From assembly GCA_963781785.1 (NCBI GenBank), contig CAWAHD010000001.1, forward strand, positions 2,480,001 through 2,544,000: a DNA stretch of 64,000 nucleotides, in the 5' to 3' direction. The stretch is from CAWAHD01 sp963781785. GTDB lineage: Bacteria > Planctomycetota > Planctomycetia > Isosphaerales > Isosphaeraceae. The notes beneath the pieces are model-generated. The model made no database searches and had not been told where the DNA came from. It worked only from the letters and a program-made list of their open reading frames with translations. Below are positions 29,066-42,300 of the stretch, one piece after another (position 1 is the first letter of the stretch; each line of letters starts with the position of its first letter). The position numbers and the translations under genes are program-made.

Positions 29066-31413
29066 TCAGTTCTTCGACACGACGTTCGCGGCCAGACTTT
29101 GAAGCACGGCCAGGCTATCTTCAGGGAACGCCTTGGCCTCCGCGCTCCAGAAATTCACGTTGCTCGGCAGGCCTTGAACGGAAACGGGCACATGGACGCT
29201 CGATTTGAGCGCCGCCGTGATCATTTTTATCTGTGGCCCCGAACCCAGTGCATTCAAGTCCGGCAATGAAACGGCGCGATTGAGCAGGGCGAACCCGGTC
29301 ATCGGCACCATCCGGGCCGGCGCCTTGAACCCGGTCTCTGCAAAGTGGGCAACCTTCTTGCCCGGGTAGGCGGACCGCTGCACGACGTAGTTGCCGTCTT
29401 GCACGCTGGTCACGCAGACGCGATCGATCTGCGGGAGTTTGTCGTGCGCGGCCCTGGCAAACGCATCGAAGGCCGTTTGGGAATCGAGTGCGGCGTGCGC
29501 CAGCCTGACCAGATTGGGGTCCAGCGCCGGCGGGGTCTTGGTTGCAGGCCGTTCGGGCGTGGGCACCGGGTGCTTGATCCGGTCTTCCCCCACCAGAACG
29601 CGGTCGTAATAACCGATCATCATCTCTTCCCAGGTCTGGTCACCCCAGCGCACGGTCTCTTTGGGATCGGGGTTGGCCAGATTGGACGACGAGTTGTTGT
29701 ACCTGGCCTCGCCCCGCAGCGTCGTCCCCTTCGGCAAGAGCTTGGGCTCGGTCAAAACGTAAGTGTTCTGCCAGTTGAAATCATATTGCGGCACGTTCAG
29801 CAGCACTTCTTTCTTGCCATCGGGGTAGATAGCTTCGTACTTGAAGCCGATGCCGCGGACGTGAGTGTGCGGCATCCACGTCAACACTTCCTCGTCCTCT
29901 TCCAGCACGCGCTCAGCCTCGACCTTAAAATTCGGATCGCCGGGGGGAATCTCGAAGCGGCCGTTGACCACCATATCGGTCACAACTTCCTTTCGGACGG
30001 TCTTGGGATCGGCGAAGACGAGCCCGATCGAGCACTGATCGATTTGTGGGGCGCCGGTTGCGGTGTAGTGGATTTGAATCACCAGTCTCGAGCCCGCGGG
30101 GACGCGCTTGGCCATTCCTTCGGGGAGCCACAGCGGCCGGGCGCCGGGCACGGTCGCGGCCAGCCACCTGCTGATGAAGCCGCCGTCGTCGGGTCCTCGA
30201 CCGCGCCGGCCGCCGCCGGGTCGGTTCCCGCCTTGTCGCGCGCCGCCGCCCCGGTTGCCGGCCCCCTTCTGGGGCGTCATGGCGGCGGGATTGAGAACCA
30301 GGGGCTCGCTCGGCGGTTGCGCGAAGACGAGCGCGTGATGGACGACGGCTCGACAGCTCGGTTTCACCTCGGCCGCCTGGATCCACTTGTCTTCCGTGAA
30401 GCCGGTGTCGACGACAAAAAACTGGTAATCGATCGTCCCGGTTGCCTTCACGTGATAGGGCTTGGCAATCGTGAACACAACGTCCGGCTTCGGAATGCGC
30501 CAGCCCTCAGCAAAAGTGGGCGGCGCGGGCAAATCCTTGGGATCGCCTTCGGGCGTGCCGGCTTGAACCCAGTCGGCGATCGTCTTCTTCTCCTCGGCGG
30601 TAAGGCGGCTGTCGTTGGCAAAATGGCCATACTTCGGATCGGCGTGCCAGGGGGGCATGCGCCCTGGCGCACGACCTCATCGATGGTGTCGGCCCAGCCA
30701 ATCGCTTGCTCGCACGAGGTCAGCGAGAACGGGCCGATTTCCCCGGGCCGGTGGCACTCGACGCAATGCTTGTTCAGAATCCGGGCGACATCCTTCGCGA
30801 AGGTCACCGTTCCCGTGGCGGCCGGCTTGTGTACGCGACCGATGAAACAGCCCACTGCCGGTGTCGTCGGCTTGCTGATCGGTTTTCCCGCCAGCAATTC
30901 ATCGAGTGCCGCCGACAGGTCGTTCTGCGTCGTCTTCGTGCGCGAAATGCCGACGTTGTATTGATCGTCGACCCGCCCGCGATAGCGGATCGTTCGCTCG
31001 CCGTCCAGCACGACAACTTCCGTGGTGCGCTCGACTCCCAACTGATCGGCCAGGAGGTTATTGACGTCTTTCAAGATGGGGAACTCGATGCCGGCGTCCT
31101 TGGCAAAGCGAGCGATCTGGGAAACGCCGTCTTGCTGATTGGCGTCGATACCCAGGAACTGCACGCCCTGGGCCTCGTAAGCCTTGGCCAGCCTGGCCAG
31201 GCGCGGTCCATAAAGCTTGGCCACCGGACATTCGCAGCCGACGAACGCCAGCACGACCGCCTTCTTCGCCGCGAATTGCTCCAGCGACGATTCGGCGCCA
31301 CGGTAATCGCGCATCGTGAAGGAAGCGACCTTCGTGCCGCCGCCGGGAGCTTTGTCGTTGGCCCATGCCAGTCCGGGAACAAGGGCGACAGCCAACCATG
31401 CGAAGTGCTTCAT
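29066..31413 (-). CDS. Exported redoxin-cytochrome c-copper monooxygenase-like fusion (frameshifted)
   Basis: A signal peptide (KHFAWLAVALVPGLAWA) leads into a peroxiredoxin/AhpC-like redoxin domain (VVLAFVGCECPVAKLYGPR; active-site Cys in GCECPV), then one c-type heme motif (ILNKHCVECHRPGEIGPF), then a domain like copper type II ascorbate-dependent monooxygenases with His ligands in CRAVVHHALVF, VIQIHYTATG and WMPHTHVRGIG. A Gly/Arg-rich loop interrupts the last domain. Members of this architecture are common in planctomycetes, with unknown substrate; electron flow from heme or thiols to copper is plausible. The frame breaks at 30662-30664; one added base gives VVRQGRMPPWHADPKYG. AGGAG precedes the ATG by 5 bases. 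Full length about 782 residues. Confidence 0.85.
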
Positions 31414-31616
31414 ACGAACTCCTGAGATGGATCGCTTCTCTTTTGATTCACAGCGAGGGGGGGCCAAACTTCGACGCGGTAAAGCAGGACGAATCCTCAC
31501 TGAGCGGCGTTTGCGTGAGAATGATGGCCTCCCCGGCTTCATGATAACATGGGTCGCGAGTAACGGGCAAACGCGCGAATGAGAGATCTCGCCGAACGAA
31601 CGGCATCCTGCCGCTC

Positions 31617-31811
31617 ATGCCGCTGTTTTGCAGCCAGAGTAACCCCGGCATCATCCAACGATACAGGAGCGTCTGGGTTATCAAAGAGGGGCGCGACAGT
31701 TACAACATGGTCCAGGAATTCAGTGGGTACGACTTTCTGGATTTCCAGATGCGGAACCGCGAGGATTTCCGGGCACCCATGTTTAACATGCTTCGGGGCA
31801 TAGCCAAGTGA
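31617..31811 (+). CDS. Short ORF coupled to the methyltransferase, likely a gene remnant
   Basis: Sixty-four residues ending FSGYDFLDFQMRNREDFRAP then MFNMLRGIAK. The stop overlaps the GTG start of the methyltransferase gene by four bases (GTGA), which indicates a real, coupled reading frame. It looks like the C-terminal piece of a longer protein: the frame is open upstream only to a stop near 31545 and lacks a good start signal. Given the neighbour, a decayed restriction endonuclease is one guess, but I cannot identify the family. Confidence 0.4.
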   Translation: MPLFCSQSNPGIIQRYRSVWVIKEGRDSYNMVQEFSGYDFLDFQMRNREDFRAPMFNMLRGIAK

Positions 31812-33103
31812 TCCAACTCGACCTATTCGGGAATGAGCCAAGTTTCACCAACCGCGACGTAAAGGCGGTCACGTTTCAGGGAAAACTCGGCCTGCCGATT
31901 CATCGTTGGTATCGGTTGACGCCAAGCTTTTCGCCACACCTCGCGAACGACATTGCCGACCATTTCGGCCTCGGTGGAAATGATTACGTGCTTGACCCCT
32001 TCAGCGGCGTGGGAACAGTGCCACTGTGCATGAAACAAAGGGGCATCCCAGCGTGTAGTATCGAAATCAACCCGTACCTCTTCTTCGTGGGCACGGTCAA
32101 AACTCGAACTTACACAGATACGGGGGCGATCAAGGCATGCTTCCATGGCTTCAAGGAGGTTTATCAACTGGCACTCCGCAAACTCCCCCGCGAAAGCGAC
32201 GCGCTGGACTACCTCAAAGAGCACGAGCGGTGGATTCCGCGGATTCATCACCCGGAACGATGGTGGTCGCCAGGCAATCTGATGCAGCTCGTGTGTGTGC
32301 GGCAGGCGGTGTCGCAGTTCGATGCCCACCCCCATCATTTGGCACTGCTGAAAATGGGCGTCCTCGGCATTCTCGTCGCTGTTAGTAATGCAAAGCATAA
32401 TCACGTTTCGCTTACGTTTGCCGGGAAACCCGCATCAATGGTCGATCTTGCGGCAGTTTTGAATGCCAAATACGCGCAGATGCTCGACGACATTAAAGCG
32501 GCGTCGGCCCTGCCCGGGCCGGAAGTCACCATCTACCTCGGCAATAGCAAGGAAGCATCGACGGTACTTCCGCGAGACGCGAAGGTGTCGGCGGTCATCA
32601 CATCGCCGCCCTACCCGAACCGCTTCAGCTACGCTCGTGAGACACGACCACACCTCTTTTTCTTCGATTTCATCGACGACGCCGAGGCGGTCGGACAGCT
32701 AGAGACCGATGCGATCGGTGGCACATGGGGCAAGGCAACGTCGGTCCTCGCTGCAGGCGTGCCGCCCGCGAACCCTCTCATCGAGTCGCTGCTCGCGCCT
32801 TATACCAAGAACATCGACGACGCGGGAGCTCTGATGGCGAGCTACGTCACCAAGTACTTTAATGATATGTACGAGCATGCGGCTGAGATTTCCAAGGTGT
32901 GTGCACGTCGCTGCCGCTTGGCCTACGTGATCGGAAACAGCAAATTCTACGGTCATCCGCTTCCGAGCGATGAGATTCTCGCCAGCATCTTTGGCCACTT
33001 CGGTTTCGAGCTGGAACGTATCGACCGAATGCGGCGCCGGCAAAGCAAGACAGGGCTCTATGAGGCGGTCGTGTTCATGAAGCGTACCATCGGCTGGAAA
33101 TGA
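31808..33103 (+). CDS. DNA methyltransferase (amino-methyltransferase with TSPPY motif)
   Basis: The 431-residue protein has an AdoMet-binding motif I at residues 62-70 (LDPFSGVGT) and a catalytic motif IV at 265-269 (TSPPY), the type used for exocyclic amino methylation of cytosine N4 or adenine N6. Motif I precedes motif IV with about 190 residues between, where target recognition could lie. SIEINPY after motif I gives the acidic ribose-binding residue. It starts with a GTG overlapping the short upstream ORF. No intact restriction enzyme is present, so it may be an orphan or the survivor of a restriction-modification system. Its base composition looks less GC-rich than the neighbours, which suggests transfer. 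Confidence 0.85.
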   Translation: MIQLDLFGNEPSFTNRDVKAVTFQGKLGLPIHRWYRLTPSFSPHLANDIADHFGLGGNDYVLDPFSGVGTVPLCMKQRGIPACSIEINPYLFFVGTVKTRTYTDTGAIKACFHGFKEVYQLALRKLPRESDALDYLKEHERWIPRIHHPERWWSPGNLMQLVCVRQAVSQFDAHPHHLALLKMGVLGILVAVSNAKHNHVSLTFAGKPASMVDLAAVLNAKYAQMLDDIKAASALPGPEVTIYLGNSKEASTVLPRDAKVSAVITSPPYPNRFSYARETRPHLFFFDFIDDAEAVGQLETDAIGGTWGKATSVLAAGVPPANPLIESLLAPYTKNIDDAGALMASYVTKYFNDMYEHAAEISKVCARRCRLAYVIGNSKFYGHPLPSDEILASIFGHFGFELERIDRMRRRQSKTGLYEAVVFMKRTIGWK

Positions 33104-33315
33104 GGATCCCGTCGACCCCCGACCTGTGACCTCTTGCATCCATAGCCAGCCGCGTGCATGCTGAATGCGCGACGGTTTTGCAAGCCACCGGGCTCAATTC
33201 TGTGTCGAACCAACGTTCTGATTCTTCACAAAGGCAGGAGGCCTAGAGTCGTTATTCGGTCGGCGTCGACCCTCCTTCTCAGAGCGGTTCGCAGTCACGA
33301 CAAAGGGGTCTTCTC

Positions 33316-36300
33316 ATGTCCGTCTCATCTGGTCGGCGCCGTGGCCGTCGGTGTGTGGCATCCGCTCGGCGTCGCACTCGACGCGAATCGCCCTGGCCGC
33401 CGTTCATCGAACGCCTCGAGACTCGCGAGTTGCTCGCCCGCGCGTCAAGGCTCGCCGACTCGGTCATCGAAGTTGGGAAAACCTCCAAGCCGCCCAAGCC
33501 GATCGTTCTCCCGATCAGTCTCATCCAACCGCCGGAGGCCGACGGGACGACAATCATCGGCGGCAAGTTAACCCAGGGAGCCAAACTCAAGCTCGATATC
33601 GGCGCCAACGGTTCAATCGAGCAGGTCGTGAAGGCCGGCAAGAAGGGACGCTTCCAATTCAAGTTCGATGTTGGCTACGGCACGACATTGGTCGAAGTCA
33701 TCGGACCAAACAGCGGGCGTCGCCCGCGAATCAGCGAGCTGACGATCGTCAGGCGTGACTTGGACCCGCCCGCGCTTGACGTGGCCGCCCCGTCTCCTGG
33801 AACGCTCGTCCGCTCCGAGGTCACGATCACCGGAACTGCGACCGACGCGCAGACGGGCGTCGCGTCACTGGTCGTCAGCATCGACGGCGGTCCCGGGCTA
33901 TCCGTCGCTTACAACCCGTCAGGCAGCTTCTCCTACACCACCACACTACCGCTCGATGGCTCCGCCGATGGCTCGCACACGCTTGCTTTCAAAGCCACCG
34001 ATGCGGCGGGAAACTCCACGGTCGCCGATGTCACGTTCAAGCTCGCAACTCAATCCCCGTCGCTCACCTTGACTGGCCCGAGCTCGGGCTCGGCATTCAA
34101 TACAAATCCCACGATTACGGGCCAGGTTGGCGATGCCGAGAGCGGAGTCAAGTCGCTCGACGAGCGATTCGACGGCGGCCTGCCGATTGCGTTGCAATTC
34201 AACGCGGCCACAGGGACATTCAGCTTTCAGCCCGCTCTCGCGCTCAATGGCACCGCGGACGGCGTGCACACCGTGCAATTCCAGGCGGTCGACGGCGCGG
34301 GCAATGTCTCCACGGCGAATTTTGTCTTCACACTTGATACAACCCCGCCTGTGCAACCGAGCTTCAGCCTGGCGCAGACGGACCGCGAGTCCTCGGCGAA
34401 CGGCCTGACGACCACCAATAGCCAGGTTACCGTGATCGGACAGACAGACCCGGACGTGATGGTCACACTCGAGGGAACCAGCCTCACTGCCCAGTCGACC
34501 AACACGGGGACCTTCCAGTTCACCGGAGTTCCTCTCGCGCTCGGCGAGAACAGGTTGACGGTCAAGGCCGTCGACGAGGTTGGCAACGCCAGCGTGGCGC
34601 AGGCCACAATCGAACGCGCCGCGTCGAGCGGCGGGGTGGACCAGGTCATCTATTGGAACCAGGTGCAGCTCCAGGCCATCGAGAATGACGCATCGACGCC
34701 GGAGGTCGCCTCGCGCGGCCTGGCGATGGTCTCGGCCTCGGTCTACGACGCCGTGAACGCCATCAACGGGACGCCGGGATACTACGTTTCGCTCAAGGCA
34801 CCGGCCGACGCATCGGCCGACGCCGCGGTGGCGTCGGCATCGTACACGGTCCTCTCGTACCTTTTTCCCGCCCAGCAGCCTAACCTCGACGCCATCCTGG
34901 CCGCGGACCTGGCGAACATTCCGGACGGCCAGTCGAAGACCGACGGGCTGGCGGTCGGTCAATCCGTGGCCAATGCCATCATCGCAATGCGGGCCAACGA
35001 CGGGTCGACGAGTTATGTCGCTTATACGCCAGGCACCGCGCCGGGTGATTGGCAGCCAACCGCGCCGTCCTTCATGCCCGCCGAGAATCCGCAGTGGGCC
35101 ACGCTCAAACCCTTCGCGATGACCAGCGATAGCCAGTTCCGCCCCGGACCGCCCCCGCGCTGGACAGCCAGGAGTACGCCGACGACATCAACCAGACGCT
35201 GACTCTCGGATCCGTCGACAGCACGACGCGGACCGCCGACGAGACCCAGATCGCCAAGTTCTGGAATGACGGCGCCGGTACATACACCCCGCCGGGCCAC
35301 TGGAACGCGATCGCCGAACAGGTCGCGCAACAAGCGGGCGACAGCCTGGCCGAGGATGCACGGCTCTTCGCCGAGCTGAACATCACCGAGGCCGACGCGG
35401 CCATCGTCGCCTTTGATGCAAAGTACGCGTACAACACCTGGCGGCCGATCCAGCTCGCCGGCGGCGCCGGCACGGCGGTGAACAGCCAGATCGAGACGAT
35501 CGCCAACTGGGAGCCGCTGATTAACACGCCTCCCTTCCCCGAATACATTTCCGGCCACAGCACCTTCAGCGGCGCGGCGGCTGCTATCCTAACCGCGGTC
35601 TTCGGCGACAATTACAGTTTCACGGCCACATCGTTCGGCCTTCCCGGCGTCACCCGCACTTTTACCAGCTTCGAGCAGGCCGCCGAAGAGGCCGGCATGA
35701 GCCGGATCTACGGCGGTATCCACTTCCTGTTCTCGGATACCGCCGGCCTGACCGCCGGCTCCGAACTGGGTGCTTTTGTCCTCCAGACGTTCTCGAACTC
35801 AAACGACACGACCCCGCCGACGATCACGCTCATCAACCCGTCGTCCGGAAGCCTGACGACTTCGTCTAACCTCACGATCAAAGGGACGGTGCTCGACAAT
35901 CTCTCAGGCGTCGCGTCGCTAGAAGCTCAGATTGACGGCGGCGCCTTCGCGCCGGTCGCGTTCGACTCGCAAGGAAACTTCTCCCTGAGCACCGCCTTCA
36001 AGACCGACGGGACCGCCGACGGTTCACACACAATCAGCTTCGAGGCCACCGACGTGGCCGGGAACATGACCCCGCTGGTCAGCGTGACGATGACGCTCGA
36101 CACCAGGGCACCCGCGATCACCCTCATGAGCCCGGCGACCGGCGATTTCACCGACGGCGAACTCCTCGCCGGCACGGCCGACGGCACCGGTTCCGCGATC
36201 ACCACCCTCTCGTACAACCTGGACGGGGGGACCGAGATCCCGGTAGCGTTCGGCACCGACGGCAGCTTCTCCCAGTCGATTGACCAGTCCCAACTGACTG

Positions 36301-39300
36301 TTGGAAACCACACCCTGTCGGTAACGGCCGGCGACGCCGCCGGCAACGTCAGCCACGATACGGTGAGCCTCAGCGTCGCGTCGCCTCTTACACTGACCCT
36401 GGGCAGCGTTGCGCCAGCCGACGGCGCAACCGACGTCGGCGTGACCTACCGGCCCAAGATCACGTTCTCGCGGCCGATCGACACCGCGTCCTTGACCGCG
36501 TCCGACTTCTACCTGACCGACTCGACGGGCACGGTCATTCCCACGACCATCGTGCCGTCGGATGACGGCACATACGCCTGGCTCTTCCCGACCAACCCGA
36601 TGCCGGGCGCCTCGACGGTCACGCTCATCGTCGACGGCTCGGCCATCAAGACGGCTGACGCGTCCGAGCTGGATGCGGCCGGGACCGGCACGCCGGGGAG
36701 CCTGTTGCGCGAAACCTTCACGACCGTCAATACGGCGCCGGTGCCCAACACGACCCTCTCCGGTATCGTCGCTGACCCCGGGCCGGACGACAAGCCCGAC
36801 ACGGTCGACGACGTCAAAGCCGGCCCGGACGGCCTCCTCATGACCGGAGACGACATCTACCTCCTGCCGATTGCCGGCGTGACGGTCTCGATCCTGGGCG
36901 ATCCGCAGGCCTCCGTCGTCACCGGCTCCGACGGCAGCTTCTCGTTCAGCTCGGTACCCACCGGCGACGTGAAGCTCGAGATCGACGGCACCACCGCCAC
37001 GAATCCTCCGTCCGGCTACTATTTCCCCGTTATGGTCATGGACCTGACCATCCAGCCGGGCCAGGCCAACACGGTCATGGGAAGCATGACAACTCCGCAG
37101 GGCGAGGGGGTCAACCCGACCGATCTCGGCGTCTACCTGCCGAGGGTCGCGACCTCGATCCTCCAGACCGTCAGCAACACCCAGCCGACCACTCTGACCG
37201 TGCCGCCGGTCGCTGCCCAGGACCTGACTCCCCAGCAGCAGCAAGAATTGTCCCTCACCGTCCAGCCGAACAGCCTGGTCGGGCCGGACGGCCAGAAAAT
37301 GAGCAGCGGGCAGGTCGGAATCAGCACCGTCCCGCCCCAACTGGTGATGGACATGCTACCGGCAGGCGTGATGCAACATACCTTCGACATCACCATTCAA
37401 GCTCCGGGTGTGACGACGTTTTCCACTCCGGCCACGTTGACGTTTCCAAACGTCTTTGGCGCCGCGCCGGGACGCAGCTCGACGTCCTGAGCTTCGACCA
37501 TACGACCGGCCGCTTGGTGATCGACGGGACCGCGACCGTCTCGGCCGACGGCCTGACGGCGACGACCGACCCGGGCGAGGGAGTCACGGCGCCGGGGTGG
37601 CATGGGCTGACGCCTCCAGGTTCCAGCATGAACACGAAGGTGATGGATGCGCCGCCGCCGACTCCCAGCCCGCCCCCTATTCCGCCCGAGACGACGTTCG
37701 ACGCGGGGCTCGCCCTCAATGCTTCCTTCGTCCCACTGAAGCTCTCCGCCGATTTTCAGATAATGACCACCAACATCCCCGGTTTTCCCAAGCTCGACTA
37801 CAACCCATCGGTGGAGTTTCCCAAAAATGGATTTTCCTATAAGTATAGTTCATACTTATATACGTTTACTGTTCCGACTTCGATCGCCAATTTGATCCCA
37901 ACCTTCAACTATTCGCTGTTCACCGTGACAGCCAAGCTGGATCTGACGGGCCAGGCGACGTTTCAGGGGACCATCACGGTCAAGAAAGGGTCGGACGAGG
38001 CCGTGCTCTCGGGGAAGATTGTCTTCAGCGTGAAGATTGAGGGCTCCTTCCAGATCACCGATCCGTTCCTGAGCTCGCTCCCATTCGGCGTGGGCAACTT
38101 TTTGACGAAGAAATACTCGTTCGACGTGCCGTTGGAGAACCCGCCCGCGATTGACGTTCCCGAGCTCGATGTCATGCTACCGGCGGCGTCGCCCGCCGCT
38201 TACACCGCGACTGTCAGCCCTACCACTTCAGTGACCGCCGAGAGCGATCTGAAGACCGAGCTCGACGTGTTCTTGAAACAGGATACCAGTGCCCCGTCTC
38301 TGAACGCTCAGACGGAAGCTCAGACTCCGAGCTTTTCGACCGCCGCAGCCATCGGCGCCGATTCATCGGTTTATTACCATTACTTCTTTCAGAACGGGTC
38401 CGAAATCACCGGGAAGACCGGGCCCGGCGGTCAGCTCAACGTCTTCTTGCCGTCCGACGAGGACTACAGCCTGTTCCTCTATCGTCCCAGCACCAATCAC
38501 TCCGAAATCGTCTCGGGGTCAACTGGTGCAAGCGGAAGTGTCGTTACCAGCACGATCCTCCTGTCACAGCTAGGTGGGCCGGACTTCAACGGTGATGGGA
38601 TCCCCGACGTAGGCAAGGTCGCCATGGGTCTCGACCCGGCCCTTCCTGACGCCACCGTCAACGGGTTGAGCTACGCCACAAACCTCGAGAACGGTCTGAG
38701 TCCCCTGGGAATCCAGGCCACTTTCGCCGGCGTTGCCGCCAGCCTGCCGCTCGAGGGCCAAGCCGAAGCACTCACCCTCGTTGGCTCAGAGCTCGATTCC
38801 CAAGGGCAGACCGCATACCTTGCCACCGGCTCCTATGGCCTGGCGATCGTCGACGCCTCGAACTTCCAGAAGCCGACTGTCCTTTCTCAGCTTTCGCTCC
38901 CGGGCAACAGCGTCGATGTTGCGGTTGATCCCAACCTGCAAATCGCCGCGGTTGCCAGCAACTCAGGCGGCCTGAACCTGGTCGACGTTTCCGACCCAAC
39001 GCAACCGAAGCTGCTGAACGCCATCGACGTGAGCGCGACTGCGGTGCAGGTTCTTGATGGCATCGCGTACGCCGCGGTGGGCAGCGAGCTGCAGTCGTTC
39101 GACATGCTGACGGGCGAATTGCTTCAGACGCTCACGCTCGGTACCAGCAACATCACGGGTCTGGCGCTCGATGGTGCCTTCCTCTACACGATGGACGCGG
39201 GCGACAGCCTGCGCGTGATCGATCTCACCTCGCCTCTCATGGTTCTTCGAGGGTCGGTAACCCTGCCCGATGGCGGAGGCCGCCTATTCGTTGCCGGCGG

Positions 39301-42300
39301 AGTTGCGTATGCGGTAGCGACTCAGAACTTCCAGGGCGGATACGAGACCATCGACGTATCCAATCCCGACTCGCCAGCGCGGATCGCCGCGTCCCAGGTG
39401 CCTGCCGGGAGCACGCTCCCAGCCTCAGCGATCGCCCCAAACGGCTCGGGCCTCGGCGTCCTGGTTGGCGTTCCCCAGCGATCGAGCACTGGCCCGATCG
39501 TTGACCTGATGGACCTCTCCGACTCGACCCAGACCGGTTCATATCTGACACAGTTCAACGTGCCAAGCCCCCCGCTCGGTTTGGCCATCGCCAGCGGGAT
39601 TGCCTTCGTTGCCGACGGTTCCAGCGGATTGCAGGTCCTCAATTATGAGCCTTTCGACACCAAGGGCGTTCCACCGACGGCGTCAATCAGCCTCGCGTCG
39701 TCACCGAACGTCACCGTCACGACTTCGGGCATCCAGGCCGTGGAGGGTTCGAACGTAACGATCGACGCCAATGTGTCCGATGACGTGCAGGTGCGCAATG
39801 TCGAGCTTCTGGTCAATGGCCAGGTCGTTCTCAATGACGTGTCGCTGCCATTCGACCTCTCGACCACGCTGCCGACGATCGCCCAGATGGGCACGACCCC
39901 CGTGTCGATACAGTTGAGCGCCACGGACACCGGCGGCAACACGAGCCTGTCAAACATGCTCACGGTGCAGCTTGTTCCAGACACGGCGCCACCTGTACTT
40001 CTGAGCAGCAGCATCGTGAGCGGTATCGCGACTCGCGTACTTGCCTTCAAGTCCGTTACGCTCGAGTTTTCAAAGCCGCTTGATCCCACCACGGTCACGT
40101 CGGCCACGATCGAGTTGATCGGTTCGGACGGGGCTGTCATCCCCACGAACATCCAGTTCCGTCGCAACGATGCGACAGTCGTTCTTACCTATCCCACGCT
40201 GACTGTGGGCAGCTACCAATTCGTGATCCATGCGGCGTCCGTCACCGACGTCGCCGGCAACGCGCTTGGTGCGACCGACGTTGTCAGCACCTTCATGGTC
40301 GTCACTGCGTCTGCCATCTGGAACAATCCCGCAGGCGGCTACTGGGACGTCGCCTCCAACTGGCTGGATGACAAAGTCCCCGGTCCGACGGACGACGTCC
40401 AGATCGACCTGCCTCCCGGCGCGACGGTGATCTACCGCGGGAGCCAGCCCACGGTGCGAACGCTGACCAATGACGGGACCATCTGGATCCAGGGAGACAA
40501 CGCACGCGGTAACGCCCAGCTCACGGTCAGCGACCTGCTCACCAACTCGGGCACCATCCAGTTGGAATCGATCAACAACAGCTATTCATCAGGACTTTCG
40601 ACTTCGACCGGTCAGATCGTCAACGTGGGCTTCGGATCAATCGTCGTCGACAATGGGAGTGGAGGCGGCCGCTCGATCAGCGGAACGCTGGTAAACCAGG
40701 GCCAGATAATTGTCGATAATGCCACCCTTCTAAGTATCTCCGGTGCGTACCAAGCGGCTGGTGGCACAATTACCGGCCCCGGCTACCTGGTCAATTGTGC
40801 GCTGACGGAGACCGCTTCGCCGGCGTTGGCCTCGACAATCGTCATCGCTGGGCTCAACGACGCCTTGGACAGCGATAACCTCGCCGGCTACACGCTCTGG
40901 ATCAACGGCAACTCGGTGTTCAACAGCGACGCGATCGTCAAGCTCGGCGCCAATGTCAACAACCGCGGGATGATCCTGCTGGAGTCGAGCAACGGGGGAT
41001 ACCAGTCCAACATCGCCACGGGGTCGTACACCCTGACGAACCTTGGCACCCTCACCTCCTCGCTCGGCTCCGGCGGCAATCGCATCATCAGCGGCACGCT
41101 GGCCAACCAGGGGACGGTCGCCGGCGGCAACGACTACCTGGAAATGACCGGCGCCTACCAGGCGCAGGGGGGCACGACGACGGGGGCGGCCGAGTTGCTC
41201 AATTGCCAGCTTGTGGAGACCACGTCGCCAGCCTCGGACTCGACAATCGTCATCGCTGGGGTTAACGACACCCTGGAGAGCGATAACCTTGCCGGCTACA
41301 CGCTCTGGGTCAACGGCAACTCCCTGTTCAACAGCGACGCGATCCTCAAGCTGGGCGCCAATGTCACCAACCGTGGGTCAATCCTGCTGGAGTCGAGCAA
41401 CGGGGGCTACCAGTCGAACCTCGCTACGGGGTTGTACACGCTGACGAACCTCGGCACCATCAGCTCCTCGCTCGGCTCCGGCGGCAATCGCATCATCAGC
41501 GGCACGCTGGCCAACCAGGGGACAGTCGCGGGCGGCAACGACTACCTGGAGATCACCGGCGCCTACCAGGCGCAGGGGGGCACGACGACGGGGGCGGCCG
41601 AGTTGCTCAATTGCCAGCTTGTGGAGACCGCCTCGCCGGCGTCGGCCTCGACAATCGTCATTGCTGGGGTCAACGACACTCTGGAGAGCGATAACCTCGC
41701 CGGCTACGCGCTCTGGATCAACGGCAACTCCCTGTTCAACAGCGACGCGATCCTCAAGCTGGGCGCCAATTTCAACAACCGGGGGATGATCCTGCTGGAG
41801 TCGAGCAACGGGGGCTACCAGTCCAACATCGCTACGGGGTCGTACATGCTGACGAACCTCGGCACCATCAGCTCCTCGCTCGGCTCCGGCGGCAATCGCA
41901 TCATCAGCGGCACGCTGGCCAACCAGGGGACAGTCGCTGGCGGCAACGACTACCTGGAGATCACCGGCGCCTACCAGGCGCAGGGGGGCACGACAACGGG
42001 GGCGGCCGAGTTGCTCAATTGCCAGCTGGTGGAGACCACTTCGCCGGCGTCGGCCTCGACAATCGTCATCGCGGGGGTCAACGACACCCTGGCCAGCGAT
42101 AACCTCGCCGGCTACACGCTCTGGGTCAACGGCAACTCCCTGTTCAACAGCGACGCGATCCTCAAGCTGGGCACCAATTTCAACAACCGTGGGTCGATCC
42201 TGCTGGAGTCGAGCAACGGGGGCTACCAGTCGAACATCGCCACGGGGTCGTACACGCTGACGAACCTTGGCACCATCAACTCCTCGCTCGGCTCCGGCGG

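Noticed and set aside
29345..30964. A 539-residue plus-strand frame opposite the copper-monooxygenase gene
   Set aside because: It is an antisense frame of a gene with a signal peptide, heme motif and copper ligands.
33946..37340. Minus-strand frames opposite the Ig-like and haloperoxidase region
   Set aside because: Composition is Arg/Gly/Val-rich as expected for antisense of GC-rich coding DNA; the plus strand holds intact domain motifs.
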